Of a DNA stretch of 64,000 bases, positions 51,904-60,999 are shown piece after piece; within the stretch, counting starts at the first letter, position 1; the number at the start of each line of letters is the position of its first letter. The stretch comes from Spirosoma aerolatum (GTDB lineage Bacteria > Bacteroidota > Bacteroidia > Cytophagales > Spirosomataceae), in the NCBI RefSeq assembly GCF_002056795.1, contig NZ_CP020104.1, positions 6,271,501 to 6,335,500 on the forward strand, given 5' to 3'. Position numbers and translations under genes: made by a program. The notes beneath the pieces are model-generated. The model saw only the letters and a list, made by a program, of their open reading frames with translations. It was not told where the DNA came from and did not search any database.

Positions 51904-54304
51904 TTTTTTAGCAAGCTTCGTTCTTACCTCCACCGTTTTTGCCCAATACCGTCTCCTGGGTACGGTACGCGCACGGCAGGATAGCACTGCGGTAAAAGGC
52001 TGTACGATCTACCTGAACGACGGCAAACGTAGTGCGATCACCGATAGTCTGGGGCGGTTTGTTTTTACCAATCTACCGACTGGCGACCACCTGTTGCAAA
52101 CGACCAGTCCTGACTTCAAAACTTCCCGGCAAACGGTAGCCATTCAGAATCAGGATCAGCACGTAACAATCGTACTTATCAGTCGGCAGGAGAATCTGAC
52201 GGAGGTGACGGTTACCGATAAGCAGTCGGATTTTGGCTTCACGCGGATGCGCGGAGTCGAAAGCATGGGTATTTACGAAGGAAAGAAATCGGAAGTGATT
52301 TTGCCCGAACAACTGGTAGCTAATCTGGCGACGAACAATGCCCGTCAGATTTACGCCCGTGTGGCCGGACTGAACATCTGGGAAAACGAAGGTGCTGGCT
52401 TACAGCTCAGCATCGGCGGGCGCGGTCTCGACCCCAACCGCAGTTCTAACTTCAACGTTCGCCAGAATGGCTACGACATCAGCGCCGATGCCCTGGGCTA
52501 TCCCGAAAGTTATTATACCCCACCCATTGAAGCCGTTGGCCGCATTCAGATCGTTCGCGGAGCAGCTTCGCTTCAGTATGGGACGCAGTTTGGCGGGTTG
52601 CTCAACTTTGTTATGAAAAAACCCGTAACCAACCGCAAACTGGAACTGACTGCCCGCCAAACTGTAGGCTCATTTGGGTTTTACAATGCGTTTACCAGTG
52701 CCAGCGGAACCGTAGGCAAGTTGAGTTACTATACCTTTTTCCAATACAAAAAAGGTGACGGCTGGCGACCCAATTCACACTTCACCAACTACACGGCCTA
52801 CGCTGACCTCGATTATCCTATTTCGGAGAACACAACGCTTGGCTTCGACCTTACGCAGATGAGTTACCTGGCCCAGCAACCGGGTGGCCTGACCGATGCC
52901 ATGTTTGCCGACGATGCCCGCCAGAGCAACCGCGAACGCAACTGGTTCAAAGTCAACTGGACGATGCCCGCGCTGCATATCGACCATAAGTTCAACACCA
53001 ACAATGAGGTCAATTTGCGGGTGTTTGGTCTGAATGCGTATCGGTACTCGCTGGGGTTCCGTCCCAACCGGGTCGCCAGTGTCGATGACAACAGCGAGCG
53101 CGACCTGATCAAAGGCGATTTCCAGAACTGGGGTGCCGAAGCCCGGTATTTAAAACGCTATTATCTGGGGAAACAACAGGCCGTTCTACTAGTCGGAAGC
53201 CGCTATTATCATGGGTTCAATCATAGCGTACAAGGGCTTGGCAGTACGGGCAAAGATGCCGACTTTACCTTTATCAGCGATGCCCAGGCCATTACGTACG
53301 ACTACCGATTCCCGAACCGAAACGTATCGGCATTTGCCGAAAACATTATCTATCTGGGGGAAAAGCTCTCGATTACGCCCGGCCTCCGCTACGAATACAT
53401 CTATACTACGGCCGATGGCTTTTACGGTACTACGATTCGCGATCTGGCGGGCAACATTATCAGCTCGGCCCGAACCAGCGAGTACCGAACCAATGGCCGA
53501 CAGTTTATATTGGGAGGACTCGGCATTAGTTATAAGCCAACGAGTCAGTTAGACATTTATGGCAACCTGTCGCAGAACTACCGCTCCATCACATTCAGTG
53601 ATATGCGGATTGCGAACCCATCGCAGGTGATCGACCCGAACTTGCAGGATGAGAAAGGCTATTCGCTCGACCTGGGTATCCGTAGTACCCAAACGACGCT
53701 GTACAATTTCGACATCAGCACGTTTTACCTGAATTACAACAACCGCATCGGCGAAGTGCAGTTCTACGACGAAAATCAGCGGGTGCTACGTCGGCGGGGC
53801 AACATCGGGCAGGCCGTCATCATGGGATTAGAGTCCTATGCCGAAGCAGACTTTCTGCGTCTGGCGAACCCGGCCAATGCCGATCTGAGTGGGGTTCTGT
53901 TTGCCAATGTGGCCTTAATTCATTCGGAATACAAAGCCAGTGAAGTGGCCGGAGTGGTAGGCAATCAGGTTGAATTTGTGCCCAATGTGAACCTCAAAAG
54001 TGGGGTTCGACTAGGTTACAAAAACCTGAAAGCCTCCCTCCAGTACACCCACCTCTCCGACCAATTCTCGGATGCCACCAACGCCCGCGAAGGGGGCGTA
54101 TCAGCCGTAATCGGTCTGATTCCGGCCTATACCATTATGGATGCCAGTCTGTCGTATCAGTTCAGCAAATTTCGGGTGGAAGGTAGCCTGAATAACCTCG
54201 CCAATACCGTCTACTTTACCCGACGGGCTACCGGTTATCCAGGCCCAGGTATTCTACCTTCCGACGGTCGCAGTGTTTATCTGACCGTGCAGGTGAAACT
54301 GTGA
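51881..54304 (+). CDS. TonB-dependent outer-membrane receptor of the iron operon
   Basis: An 807-residue receptor. I use ATG 51881, which gives a signal peptide (FTVFSFLASFVLTSTVFAQ); a longer frame from 51797 overlaps HTTM more. A CarboxypepD_reg-like domain (about 20-100, YRLLGTVRARQD) is followed by the plug (about 125-230; ISADALGYPESYYTPPIEAV, QIVRGAASLQYGTQFGGLLN) and the barrel. The sequence most resembles FecA/FoxA-type ferric-chelate receptors. It shares the operon with DUF4856, imelysin and HTTM. Its last 51 bp overlap the SulP gene on the opposite strand. Confidence 0.92.
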   Translation: MIRFTVFSFLASFVLTSTVFAQYRLLGTVRARQDSTAVKGCTIYLNDGKRSAITDSLGRFVFTNLPTGDHLLQTTSPDFKTSRQTVAIQNQDQHVTIVLISRQENLTEVTVTDKQSDFGFTRMRGVESMGIYEGKKSEVILPEQLVANLATNNARQIYARVAGLNIWENEGAGLQLSIGGRGLDPNRSSNFNVRQNGYDISADALGYPESYYTPPIEAVGRIQIVRGAASLQYGTQFGGLLNFVMKKPVTNRKLELTARQTVGSFGFYNAFTSASGTVGKLSYYTFFQYKKGDGWRPNSHFTNYTAYADLDYPISENTTLGFDLTQMSYLAQQPGGLTDAMFADDARQSNRERNWFKVNWTMPALHIDHKFNTNNEVNLRVFGLNAYRYSLGFRPNRVASVDDNSERDLIKGDFQNWGAEARYLKRYYLGKQQAVLLVGSRYYHGFNHSVQGLGSTGKDADFTFISDAQAITYDYRFPNRNVSAFAENIIYLGEKLSITPGLRYEYIYTTADGFYGTTIRDLAGNIISSARTSEYRTNGRQFILGGLGISYKPTSQLDIYGNLSQNYRSITFSDMRIANPSQVIDPNLQDEKGYSLDLGIRSTQTTLYNFDISTFYLNYNNRIGEVQFYDENQRVLRRRGNIGQAVIMGLESYAEADFLRLANPANADLSGVLFANVALIHSEYKASEVAGVVGNQVEFVPNVNLKSGVRLGYKNLKASLQYTHLSDQFSDATNAREGGVSAVIGLIPAYTIMDASLSYQFSKFRVEGSLNNLANTVYFTRRATGYPGPGILPSDGRSVYLTVQVKL

Positions 54305-55912
54305 TTCCTGAAGCGAATTTTTGCGCGGAGGATGCTCCGACGGGCTATAAATCGAGGGTATATCAACCGCCGGATTAGGCCGAAAAATGAGCCGGATATT
54401 CCGTTGTTTAGCCCCGATACCGAAATTCTGAATAGCGGTAACCACATCGCTGTCAATATAGGATGACAGGCTCCCGTCTATCTCGATAATCGCGTTGTCA
54501 GGTACACTTTTCAGCAATTTCATTAACCTGGCTTTACTCAGAAACGACACATAATCGCCCAGACTTACGTGAATCCGTTTGATGTCGCTATCCCACTCCG
54601 TCCGAACCCGGTGTGTATTCCGGTAATGGTCGCGTAGAATAAAGAATATCCCCGTCACCATACCAATGCCAATCCCTGTCAGCAGGTCGGTCAGAACAAC
54701 GGCCAATACCGTAACGCAGAAGGGGATAAACTTGGCAGGCCCCTCGGCGAAGGTAGCTTTGAAAATATCGACCCGCGCCAGCTTATAACCCGTTACCAGT
54801 AGAATTGACGCCAGGCTAGCCCAGGGGATTTTGTTGAGCACCGATGGCAGCGTAACGACACAGATCAACAGCAACGATCCATGTAGTAAAGCCGCCAGTT
54901 TGGTTCGGGCACCTGCGTTGATACTCACCGAACTCCGAACAATAACCGATGTCAGTGGAATACCGCCAATCAGGCCACTAATTACATTCCCGATGCCCTG
55001 TGCTTTCAGTTCGTGATTGGCGGGAGTTTTCCGTTTCAGTGGGTCAAGTTCATCGCTGGCCTCAACCGACAGCAACGCTTCCAGACTGGCTACCAATGCA
55101 ATAGCGATGGCTGATGAATACACCAGTGGGTTACTCCACTGCGAAAAATCGGGAAAGGTGAAGAGCTTAAAAAAGGCGTCCACACTGTCGGGGACGGGTA
55201 ACTGCACCAGATGATTGCCCGACAATGCCCAATGCGGAGCCATAAGTTTCATGAGTTCGTTTGTCAGAATCCCCAATACGACGACAATCAACGCTGCGGG
55301 CACATTTTTAGCAAACGCCTGCTTTTTAAACGCTGGGCGTTCCCACAAGTAAAATACCGTGAGCGAAACAACCGTAATCAGAATAGCGGTCAGGCTAAAC
55401 TGGCTCATGGCCATACGAAGCTGCTCGTTCAGGTCAAATCCGTTGGGCTGAAAGAGCACCAGCCCTTCAGCCGCGTCGGCATCATACCCGACCAGGTGTG
55501 GCAGTTGCTTGATGATCAGCATGATACCGATACCGGCCAGCATGCCTTTGATAACCGACGAAGGAAAAAAGTTACTGACGTTACCAGCCTTGGCAAATCC
55601 AAATCCGATCTGAAACAGTCCGGCAATGCACAACGCCAGCAGAAACGCCGGAAATGAACCTAATGCCTCTATGGTACTTAATGTCACAACGATCAGGCCA
55701 GCTTCGGGCCCCGAAATACTCAGCGCCGACCGGCTGAAAATCCCCACAATTAATCCGCCCACGATGCCGGCAATGATTCCGGCAAAAAGAGGAGCGCCGG
55801 AGGCCAGCGCGATCCCCAGGCATAACGGCACGGCTACCAGAAACGAAATGGCCCCGCCCCGAATATCGCCCAGTCGGCTTTTAGGTTCTATTAATTGATT
55901 AACGTTGAGCAT
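54254..55912 (-). CDS. SulP/SLC26-type anion transporter
   Basis: A 552-residue transporter. Residues about 10-430 carry the SulP membrane domain (AGAISFLVAVPLCLGIALASG-like start DIRGGAISFLVAVPLC, then FSRSALSISGPEAGLIVV). Residues about 450-530 form a STAS-like cytoplasmic part (VSLGDYVSFLSKARLMKLL, NAIIEIDGSL). These proteins move sulfate, bicarbonate or other anions. Its 3' 51 bp overlap the TonB receptor's 3' end on the other strand. No carbonic anhydrase is adjacent. Confidence 0.88.
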   Translation of the reverse strand: MLNVNQLIEPKSRLGDIRGGAISFLVAVPLCLGIALASGAPLFAGIIAGIVGGLIVGIFSRSALSISGPEAGLIVVTLSTIEALGSFPAFLLALCIAGLFQIGFGFAKAGNVSNFFPSSVIKGMLAGIGIMLIIKQLPHLVGYDADAAEGLVLFQPNGFDLNEQLRMAMSQFSLTAILITVVSLTVFYLWERPAFKKQAFAKNVPAALIVVVLGILTNELMKLMAPHWALSGNHLVQLPVPDSVDAFFKLFTFPDFSQWSNPLVYSSAIAIALVASLEALLSVEASDELDPLKRKTPANHELKAQGIGNVISGLIGGIPLTSVIVRSSVSINAGARTKLAALLHGSLLLICVVTLPSVLNKIPWASLASILLVTGYKLARVDIFKATFAEGPAKFIPFCVTVLAVVLTDLLTGIGIGMVTGIFFILRDHYRNTHRVRTEWDSDIKRIHVSLGDYVSFLSKARLMKLLKSVPDNAIIEIDGSLSSYIDSDVVTAIQNFGIGAKQRNIRLIFRPNPAVDIPSIYSPSEHPPRKNSLQESQFHLHGQINTATVGR

Positions 55913-55955
55913 ATAAATACGATGTGTATAGTTGGTTGTATGCGAAAAAATAGTG

Positions 55956-56012
55956 CCTGCCCTAAACAGTTGGCTCCGTACGAGGCATTTCAGAGCAACC
56001 GTTTAAGGCAGG
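55956..56012. repeat. Inverted repeat upstream of the SulP gene
   Basis: CCTGCCCTAAAC (55956-55967) and GTTTAAGGCAGG (56001-56012) match at 11 of 12 positions with a 33-nt spacer. It lies between the SulP start (55912) and the stop of the small membrane protein (56032). It may be part of a terminator or a small repeat. Confidence 0.5.
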
Positions 56013-56031
56013 ACTTCGGCGTACCGACCGC

Positions 56032-56331
56032 TTACAACTCGCGGGCAGTCGATACAGTTGGAGAACCGACAGACTGCCGGGTCGACAGTTTTTGTTCTGT
56101 TGAGGATTCTATCTGCTGAAGGCGTTGCTCCAGCCGGATGGTTTCTTTATAAAGAGAGTCGGCTCGCTGGCTTTCGATTTCATACTGCGAACGATACTCG
56201 TTGGTAATCAATTGCTTCTGCCGATTATCGACATACATATTGTAGGCGATGCAGGCTATGATGAATCCCCAGACGGTTATCCAGTTGATGTATTTACCGG
56301 AAGTTCTCCCTTTGACGTTTTTGTTGTCCAT
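56032..56331 (-). CDS. Small single-pass membrane coiled-coil protein
   Basis: A 99-residue protein with one transmembrane helix (about 14-33, INWITVWGFIIACIAYNMY) and a charged coiled-coil (about 40-80, IESQRADSLYKETIRLEQRL). I use ATG 56331. It may anchor to the inner membrane and interact with a partner. No family is recognised. It lies upstream of the SulP gene on the same strand, 119 bp apart. Confidence 0.6.
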   Translation of the reverse strand: MDNKNVKGRTSGKYINWITVWGFIIACIAYNMYVDNRQKQLITNEYRSQYEIESQRADSLYKETIRLEQRLQQIESSTEQKLSTRQSVGSPTVSTAREL

Positions 56332-56459
56332 AGTTTGAAAACCGTTCATAAATCGTACGAAACGTTTCTGATAACAAAGGTCTCTTAACTAACCTAACCG
56401 TTCATTAAGGGTCAGTTAGAAGTTCATGAGAGGGCTGTTAGAAGTTGATTAGAAATCGA

Positions 56460-57827
56460 TTAGAGCGACTTGGGTAGCCGAACGGTAAAGGTGGTTCCCT
56501 GCTCGGGTTGAGAAACCACATCGATCTGGCCGTAGTGGAGTTGAATGATCCGGTACGTCAGGGGCAGCCCTACCCCGTGGCCGTGAATCCGTTTGACGTT
56601 CTGCGCCCGGAAGAAGGGTTCGTAAATCTGTTTCAGATCGACCTCCGAAATACCAATGCCCTCGTCCTCAAACCGGATCGTTACCCAGCGATTGTTGGCC
56701 CCTAACGTAACCTTTACCTGCTTTTTCTCCGAAAACTTACAGCCATTCTCCATCAGGTTGAAAAAGGCCGAATACAGCAGCGACTTATTACCGGCAATAG
56801 TCAACGAAGGTTGAATCGCTTCCACTTCGCCATCAAACGAGAACACGACCGAATATTCTTCCTGATGGTTCATGAGCATCTGAGCGGCCTGGTAAATAAC
56901 CTCATCGACAGCTACTTCACTGAATTTCAAGGGCGTAGCACCCAGACTAACCAGCGTTAAGTTGAGCAGGTTATTGGTGAGTTTGTTCATCCGCTGAATC
57001 ACATCCAGAGCCGCCCGCCATTTGGCTTCGTGTTCCTCAACGGTACGCCTTTTCATAAGCGTCACTTCGATCTGGCCGGTAATGATGGTCAGTGGTGTAC
57101 GCAACTCGTGCGATGCATTGGCGACAAAGTTGCGCTGTACTTCAAACGCTTCCTGCACCCGGTCGAGCATCAGATTGAAGGTACGCGCCAATTGGGCAAG
57201 TTCGTCCTGATCGTTACCCGCCGTTAGCCGACGGTTTAGGTTCGATGCCGTAATCTGGTCTACTTCCTGAATAACCCTGGAAATGGGCCGCAAGGATCGC
57301 CCGGCATACGCCCAGCCCACCATACCAACCAACGCCAGACTACAGACCAGCCCAACCGCCATAATGGTGCTCAGATGCCCCATTTCTTCGATGCCATACT
57401 GATCGTAGGCCGATGCAACCAGCACATACTCCTGTCGATTGTGCAGGTACGTAAACCCGACAATCTCGACTTTATTTTGCCGTAAGAAAATCTCTTTTTT
57501 TTGCCGGATACGCGCTACTATACCAGTTCCGACAATAGCGCGTGACTGGGTTGCATACACCAGTCGCCCCTGCTGATCGTACACATTGATCTGCTCCTGA
57601 GGCAAGGCTGTCAGATTATTCCGCTCAATAATCCGAAGTAAGCGCGTATTGATTTCTTCTTCGTCCAGCAACAACCGGGCGGTTGTTTTGGCTTTATCGC
57701 TCAACCGGAGGTAAAAATCCCGCTGCCGGAAATATTCGGCGGTGGCATAGACTACAAACGAAAACAGGAGCAGTATGGCCGCAACGACCCCCACAAACGT
57801 GAACGAAAGGCGCGTGCGTATTTTCAT
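56460..57827 (-). CDS. Sensor histidine kinase with HAMP domain (OmpR partner)
   Basis: A 455-residue membrane kinase. Transmembrane helices lie near 9-29 and 151-175, enclosing a periplasmic sensor part of about 120 residues. HAMP follows (about 176-230). The HisKA motif is FVANASHELRTPLT with H240, then LLNLTLVSLG, and the ATPase domain carries NLMENGCKFSEKK, VTIRFEDEGIGI and GHGVGLPLTYRI. It phosphorylates the regulator encoded 3 bp upstream. The pair is typical of CusS/ArlS-like envelope systems. Confidence 0.95.
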   Translation of the reverse strand: MKIRTRLSFTFVGVVAAILLLFSFVVYATAEYFRQRDFYLRLSDKAKTTARLLLDEEEINTRLLRIIERNNLTALPQEQINVYDQQGRLVYATQSRAIVGTGIVARIRQKKEIFLRQNKVEIVGFTYLHNRQEYVLVASAYDQYGIEEMGHLSTIMAVGLVCSLALVGMVGWAYAGRSLRPISRVIQEVDQITASNLNRRLTAGNDQDELAQLARTFNLMLDRVQEAFEVQRNFVANASHELRTPLTIITGQIEVTLMKRRTVEEHEAKWRAALDVIQRMNKLTNNLLNLTLVSLGATPLKFSEVAVDEVIYQAAQMLMNHQEEYSVVFSFDGEVEAIQPSLTIAGNKSLLYSAFFNLMENGCKFSEKKQVKVTLGANNRWVTIRFEDEGIGISEVDLKQIYEPFFRAQNVKRIHGHGVGLPLTYRIIQLHYGQIDVVSQPEQGTTFTVRLPKSL

Positions 57828-57830
57828 GGT

Positions 57831-58514
57831 TTACTCGTCAGAAGCCTGCATAATATAGCCGATACCGCTAATGGTATGAATCAGCTTGAGCGGAAAATCC
57901 TTATCGATCTTTTTACGCAGGTAATTGACGTACACATCGACCACATTGGTACCTGTATCGAACGAAAGGTCCCATACGTGCTCCATAATGTCCTGCCGGG
58001 TAAGCGCCCGATTCTGATTTTTCATAAAGAACTCAAGCAGAGCCAGTTCACGGGCGGTCAGAAGAATTTTCTGCGTACTCCGCTTTACCGCTTTGCTCTG
58101 TAAATTGAATTCAAGGTCAGCTATTTTGAGCACCGTAGGCTCATGAACAGCCACGCCGTTTCGCCGATTCAACGCCCGTAAGCGGGCCACAAGCTCACGA
58201 AATTCAAAGGGTTTCACCAGATAATCGTCGGCCCCAGCATCAAAACCGGTCAGTTTGTTTTCGGTACTGCCAAAGGCGGTCAGCATCAGGATGGGCAGGG
58301 TGTCGAACTTGTTCCGAATCATGCGGCAGAGGTCATATCCGCTGATGACGGGCAGGTTCACATCCAGGATGACGGTATCGTATTCATGTTCGGCAAGTTG
58401 CTGGTTGGCCTCCATCGCATTGCCCGCAATATCAGCAGTGAAGTCGTACTCTTCCAGCCCATTCTTGATTAGCGACGCAACCTCCCATTCATCTTCTACG
58501 ATCAAAATTCGCAT
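57831..58514 (-). CDS. OmpR-family response regulator
   Basis: A 227-residue regulator. The receiver (1-120) has acidic VEDE, D51 in TVILDVNLPVISG, TAFG and the Lys in YLVKPFEF. The C-terminal winged helix (about 130-227) shows VLKIADLEFNLQSK, LTARELALLEFFMKN and VVDVYVNYLRKKIDK. The start is ATG 58514; upstream residues in the frame (from 58634) have no receiver character. The kinase gene starts 3 bp after its stop, so the two are coupled. The regulated genes are not known. Confidence 0.95.
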   Translation of the reverse strand: MRILIVEDEWEVASLIKNGLEEYDFTADIAGNAMEANQQLAEHEYDTVILDVNLPVISGYDLCRMIRNKFDTLPILMLTAFGSTENKLTGFDAGADDYLVKPFEFRELVARLRALNRRNGVAVHEPTVLKIADLEFNLQSKAVKRSTQKILLTARELALLEFFMKNQNRALTRQDIMEHVWDLSFDTGTNVVDVYVNYLRKKIDKDFPLKLIHTISGIGYIMQASDE

Positions 58515-58581
58515 AATACCCTCCGATAGCGACTCACCCGGTCGCAGCGAAATTACGCGTTTTTGCTTAGACCTCGCCCAT

Positions 58582-58830
58582 CTACACGTTCCCCTTGTAA
58601 TCCCAGTGATCTTTGATAACAACACCCTGCGCATTTTTCACAAGGTGTCGGTTGAATTGGTCTCCTTTGATCATACCGTGTTCATTAGCTTTACCGACAA
58701 AGGCCAAAATTGGATTTCCTTCAAGGTCAGTCTTTATGGCTACATCGTACCGGCCAAACCGAAACGCTACCAGCTTCGATGGTTCGTATTTTTTATCAAG
58801 ACGCTTACGCAGCCGTTCTCCCAGTTTCAT
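58582..58830 (-). CDS. Conserved hypothetical small protein
   Basis: An 82-residue protein from ATG 58830: MKLGERLRKRLDKKYE, then FRFGRYDVAIKTDLEGNPILAFVGKANEHGMIKGD. The pattern suggests a small beta-rich fold. No family is recognised. A TTG at 58872 and further in-frame upstream residues would give a longer N-terminus (KLLLPEVVLPQKNLFA), so the start is uncertain. It lies 67 bp upstream of the OmpR-type regulator gene and may share its transcript. Confidence 0.55.
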   Translation of the reverse strand: MKLGERLRKRLDKKYEPSKLVAFRFGRYDVAIKTDLEGNPILAFVGKANEHGMIKGDQFNRHLVKNAQGVVIKDHWDYKGNV

Positions 58831-59056
58831 AGCAAACAGATTCTTTTGGGGTAGAACGACTTCTGGCAGCAACAGTTTGACAAAATACGCCCAATCAGCT
58901 CTAAAATTAGCAACAGCCCAATAATCAACTCTTTACGTGACTATCCAGACCATGCAGGCGGGTCCATTTCCTTATTTACCGCATCATCGGAAGACAATTC
59001 CTGATACAAACAGTTTCGGATTTGTATGTCTTTGATTATCCAGATGTATTCAACGT

Positions 59057-59455
59057 ATGAAAAACCTACTGATTATTACGACCTTATTTTTGTGTGTTGG
59101 CCTGGTGAGTGCCCGAGCGCAATCGTCCAACACCGAGACCAATGCTGGGAAGCAAGGCTCAGCCACAACCAGCAATGCTAAAAATGCCAACAATGGACAA
59201 TTGACAGGAAAAGGGGTTCCTTACAACAAGGAAGCGCAGCAGACGGGCAAATCCGCTACCAAAAAATCGAATCGTCCCATTCCCGAATCATCCGTCAGTA
59301 CGGAATCCGATAGAAACCTACAGAACGCCGGTAAAATGTCGGTTGGTAGTCACAATCCCCGGCGGGACAACGAAACCCAGTTTGATAAAAAGAGAGGCAA
59401 CCGAATCCTTCCCCGAACGGGCAGCAAAACGGATAGTAGCCAGCATCGTCGATAA
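59057..59455 (+). CDS. Small exported low-complexity protein
   Basis: A 132-residue protein with a signal peptide (MKNLLIITTLFLCVGLVSARAQ). The mature part is Ser/Asn/Lys/Gln-rich and looks unstructured (TSNAKNANNGQLTGKGVP), ending DSSQHRR. No family is recognised. It may be an extracellular matrix or stress protein. A palindromic repeat follows the stop at about 30 bp. Confidence 0.6.
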   Translation: MKNLLIITTLFLCVGLVSARAQSSNTETNAGKQGSATTSNAKNANNGQLTGKGVPYNKEAQQTGKSATKKSNRPIPESSVSTESDRNLQNAGKMSVGSHNPRRDNETQFDKKRGNRILPRTGSKTDSSQHRR

Positions 59456-59492
59456 CTTAGTACACTGTAAACTAAGTTTTTTGGTATTTTTT

Positions 59493-59573
59493 GTCATTCC
59501 GACGCAGGAGGAATCTTCGGGTAAGTACAGTTTCTTCTCCCTCACCCGAAGATTCCTTCTGCGTCGGAATGAC
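59493..59573. repeat. Long inverted repeat of the GTCATTCCGACGCAGG type
   Basis: Positions 59493-59522 and 59544-59573 are complementary over 30 bp with about two mismatches, around a 21-nt loop. The arms contain CATTCCGACGCAGGAGGAA, a word I recall as frequent in intergenic palindromes of Bacteroidota genomes. T-runs flank both sides. It lies downstream of the low-complexity protein gene. Confidence 0.75.
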
Positions 59574-59693
59574 AGAAAAAGAGTCCTTACATTTCCCTAA
59601 AAAGTAGACGTTTAAACAGGCTCAAAAATAGCAACGCAATAAACATTCGACCACAACGGGGTCGTACTGTAGGCGACATAGTAGCCAAAACCA

Positions 59694-60905
59694 TTACAAG
59701 GTATCCAGCAATCGAACCACAATGACCGCATGTTGCTTGTCTTTGCTCTGTTCATAAGCGACCAGCGTTCCTTTGTCCGTCGATAAAACGGCGGGATACG
59801 TCCCATCGACGGTTTCGGGTGTCAGGTAGGTTGTGGCACTGACCTGTTGGCCAGTCATGGTGCGCATTCCAATACGCTGCACAAACGACCCCATTTCGCC
59901 GGAGCCATCTTTGGAAACCGACTCATCCCAAACCCATACTAACCGTCCGTTGGCAGCCGAAACCTGCGGATGTTTGGCCCGGTTTGTCAACACACTCGAC
60001 ACCAGTTTTTCGGAACCTAATCTAGCCAATCGCAAGCCAGCCGATTCTTCTTTGCCCGAAAACCAGGTTACCAACAGATCATTGCCCACTTGTGCCACCA
60101 CCGGCCCCGCGTGTGGGCAGGCTGCTACCTGCCAGTTATCAGCAAAAACAACCTGTGGTTTACTGAATGTTTTACCACCATCGGCCGACACTGCCGTACT
60201 CATATCACGGGCAGCGGGAGTACCTTTCTGAGTCGGTATCATGTCCCGATAGGTTAGGTGAATCCGTTTTTGGTTATCGACAAACACGTTGGTCCGGCAG
60301 CATTGGCAGGCATTTTCATCGACCAGTATTGCCGTGCCAAACCCTTTGCCCTTAGTCGTCTGCGCAAATACGACCGGACGGCCTTCCTGTCCAGTCAATT
60401 TTTCATCGAGCCAGACCGCCCCGATTTCACCGTTTGGCAAGCGGGTAATATCGGCAAAGGAGTGGCTCTTGCCGGGGGTGGCATCCTGATGCACAGGTCG
60501 GGCATCCGTCCAGGTTTTGCCGCCGTCGGTCGAAAGCGTGTACAATAGGTCGCCCGCAAAACGAGAGGCTGCGGTGGGTCGGGGGACTTCAAAAACTGCA
60601 AGCATGGTACCGTCAGCCTTTACGGCTATTTTGGGCATACCTTCGGCATGGACCGACAGTTCGGCGGGTGCTTTTACCCGGATTTTTTCGCCAAACGTTT
60701 GTCCACCATCGGTTGAGAGAGCGAAGTAGAAAGCAGACTCCTTTTCGGTCAATTTTTCAACCCAGCTCAGTACCGGATTACCAGCTACGTCGGTCGTCAG
60801 GCGTGGTACGGCTCCGGCAAACTGTGGGTTCGAGATAGCGGTTTCTTTCCCCGGTTTTTCGGCAATAAGACCGATCACAAGAAGTAGGCTCAACAGGCTT
60901 TTCAT
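59694..60905 (-). CDS. Asp-box (BNR) repeat exported protein with CxCC motif
   Basis: A 403-residue exported beta-propeller-like protein. The Asp boxes are LSTDGGQTFG (about 64-72), LSTDGGKTWTD (about 124-134) and SADGGKTFSKP (about 240-250), the marks of sialidase-type propellers. The protein also has C200, C202, C203 (ACQCCRTNVF) and C263-P-H265 (ACPHAGPV), which is not part of sialidase catalysis and could bind metal. It follows the TonB receptor gene on the same strand. Sialidase activity is unproven. Confidence 0.82.
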   Translation of the reverse strand: MKSLLSLLLVIGLIAEKPGKETAISNPQFAGAVPRLTTDVAGNPVLSWVEKLTEKESAFYFALSTDGGQTFGEKIRVKAPAELSVHAEGMPKIAVKADGTMLAVFEVPRPTAASRFAGDLLYTLSTDGGKTWTDARPVHQDATPGKSHSFADITRLPNGEIGAVWLDEKLTGQEGRPVVFAQTTKGKGFGTAILVDENACQCCRTNVFVDNQKRIHLTYRDMIPTQKGTPAARDMSTAVSADGGKTFSKPQVVFADNWQVAACPHAGPVVAQVGNDLLVTWFSGKEESAGLRLARLGSEKLVSSVLTNRAKHPQVSAANGRLVWVWDESVSKDGSGEMGSFVQRIGMRTMTGQQVSATTYLTPETVDGTYPAVLSTDKGTLVAYEQSKDKQHAVIVVRLLDTL

Positions 60906-60943
60906 ACATTTTTCTTTGTTACACAGAGATTCACGGAGTTAGC

Positions 60944-60991
60944 ACGGAGATACGCAGCGGCTTTGTCGATTTCCCCACGGCGTATCTCCGT
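60944..60991. repeat. 12-bp inverted repeat between receptor and Asp-box gene
   Basis: ACGGAGATACGC (60944-60955) and its exact complement (60980-60991) are separated by 24 nt. It lies between the stop of the TonB receptor (61000) and the start of the Asp-box gene (60905). It has no T-run and may be a hairpin in the shared mRNA. Confidence 0.6.
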
Positions 60992-60999
60992 AGAAAGTC

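Noticed and set aside
55211..55657. Plus-strand open frame of 148 codons inside the SulP gene
   Set aside because: It is antisense to membrane helices of the transporter and rich in Gln/Lys/His without a fold pattern.
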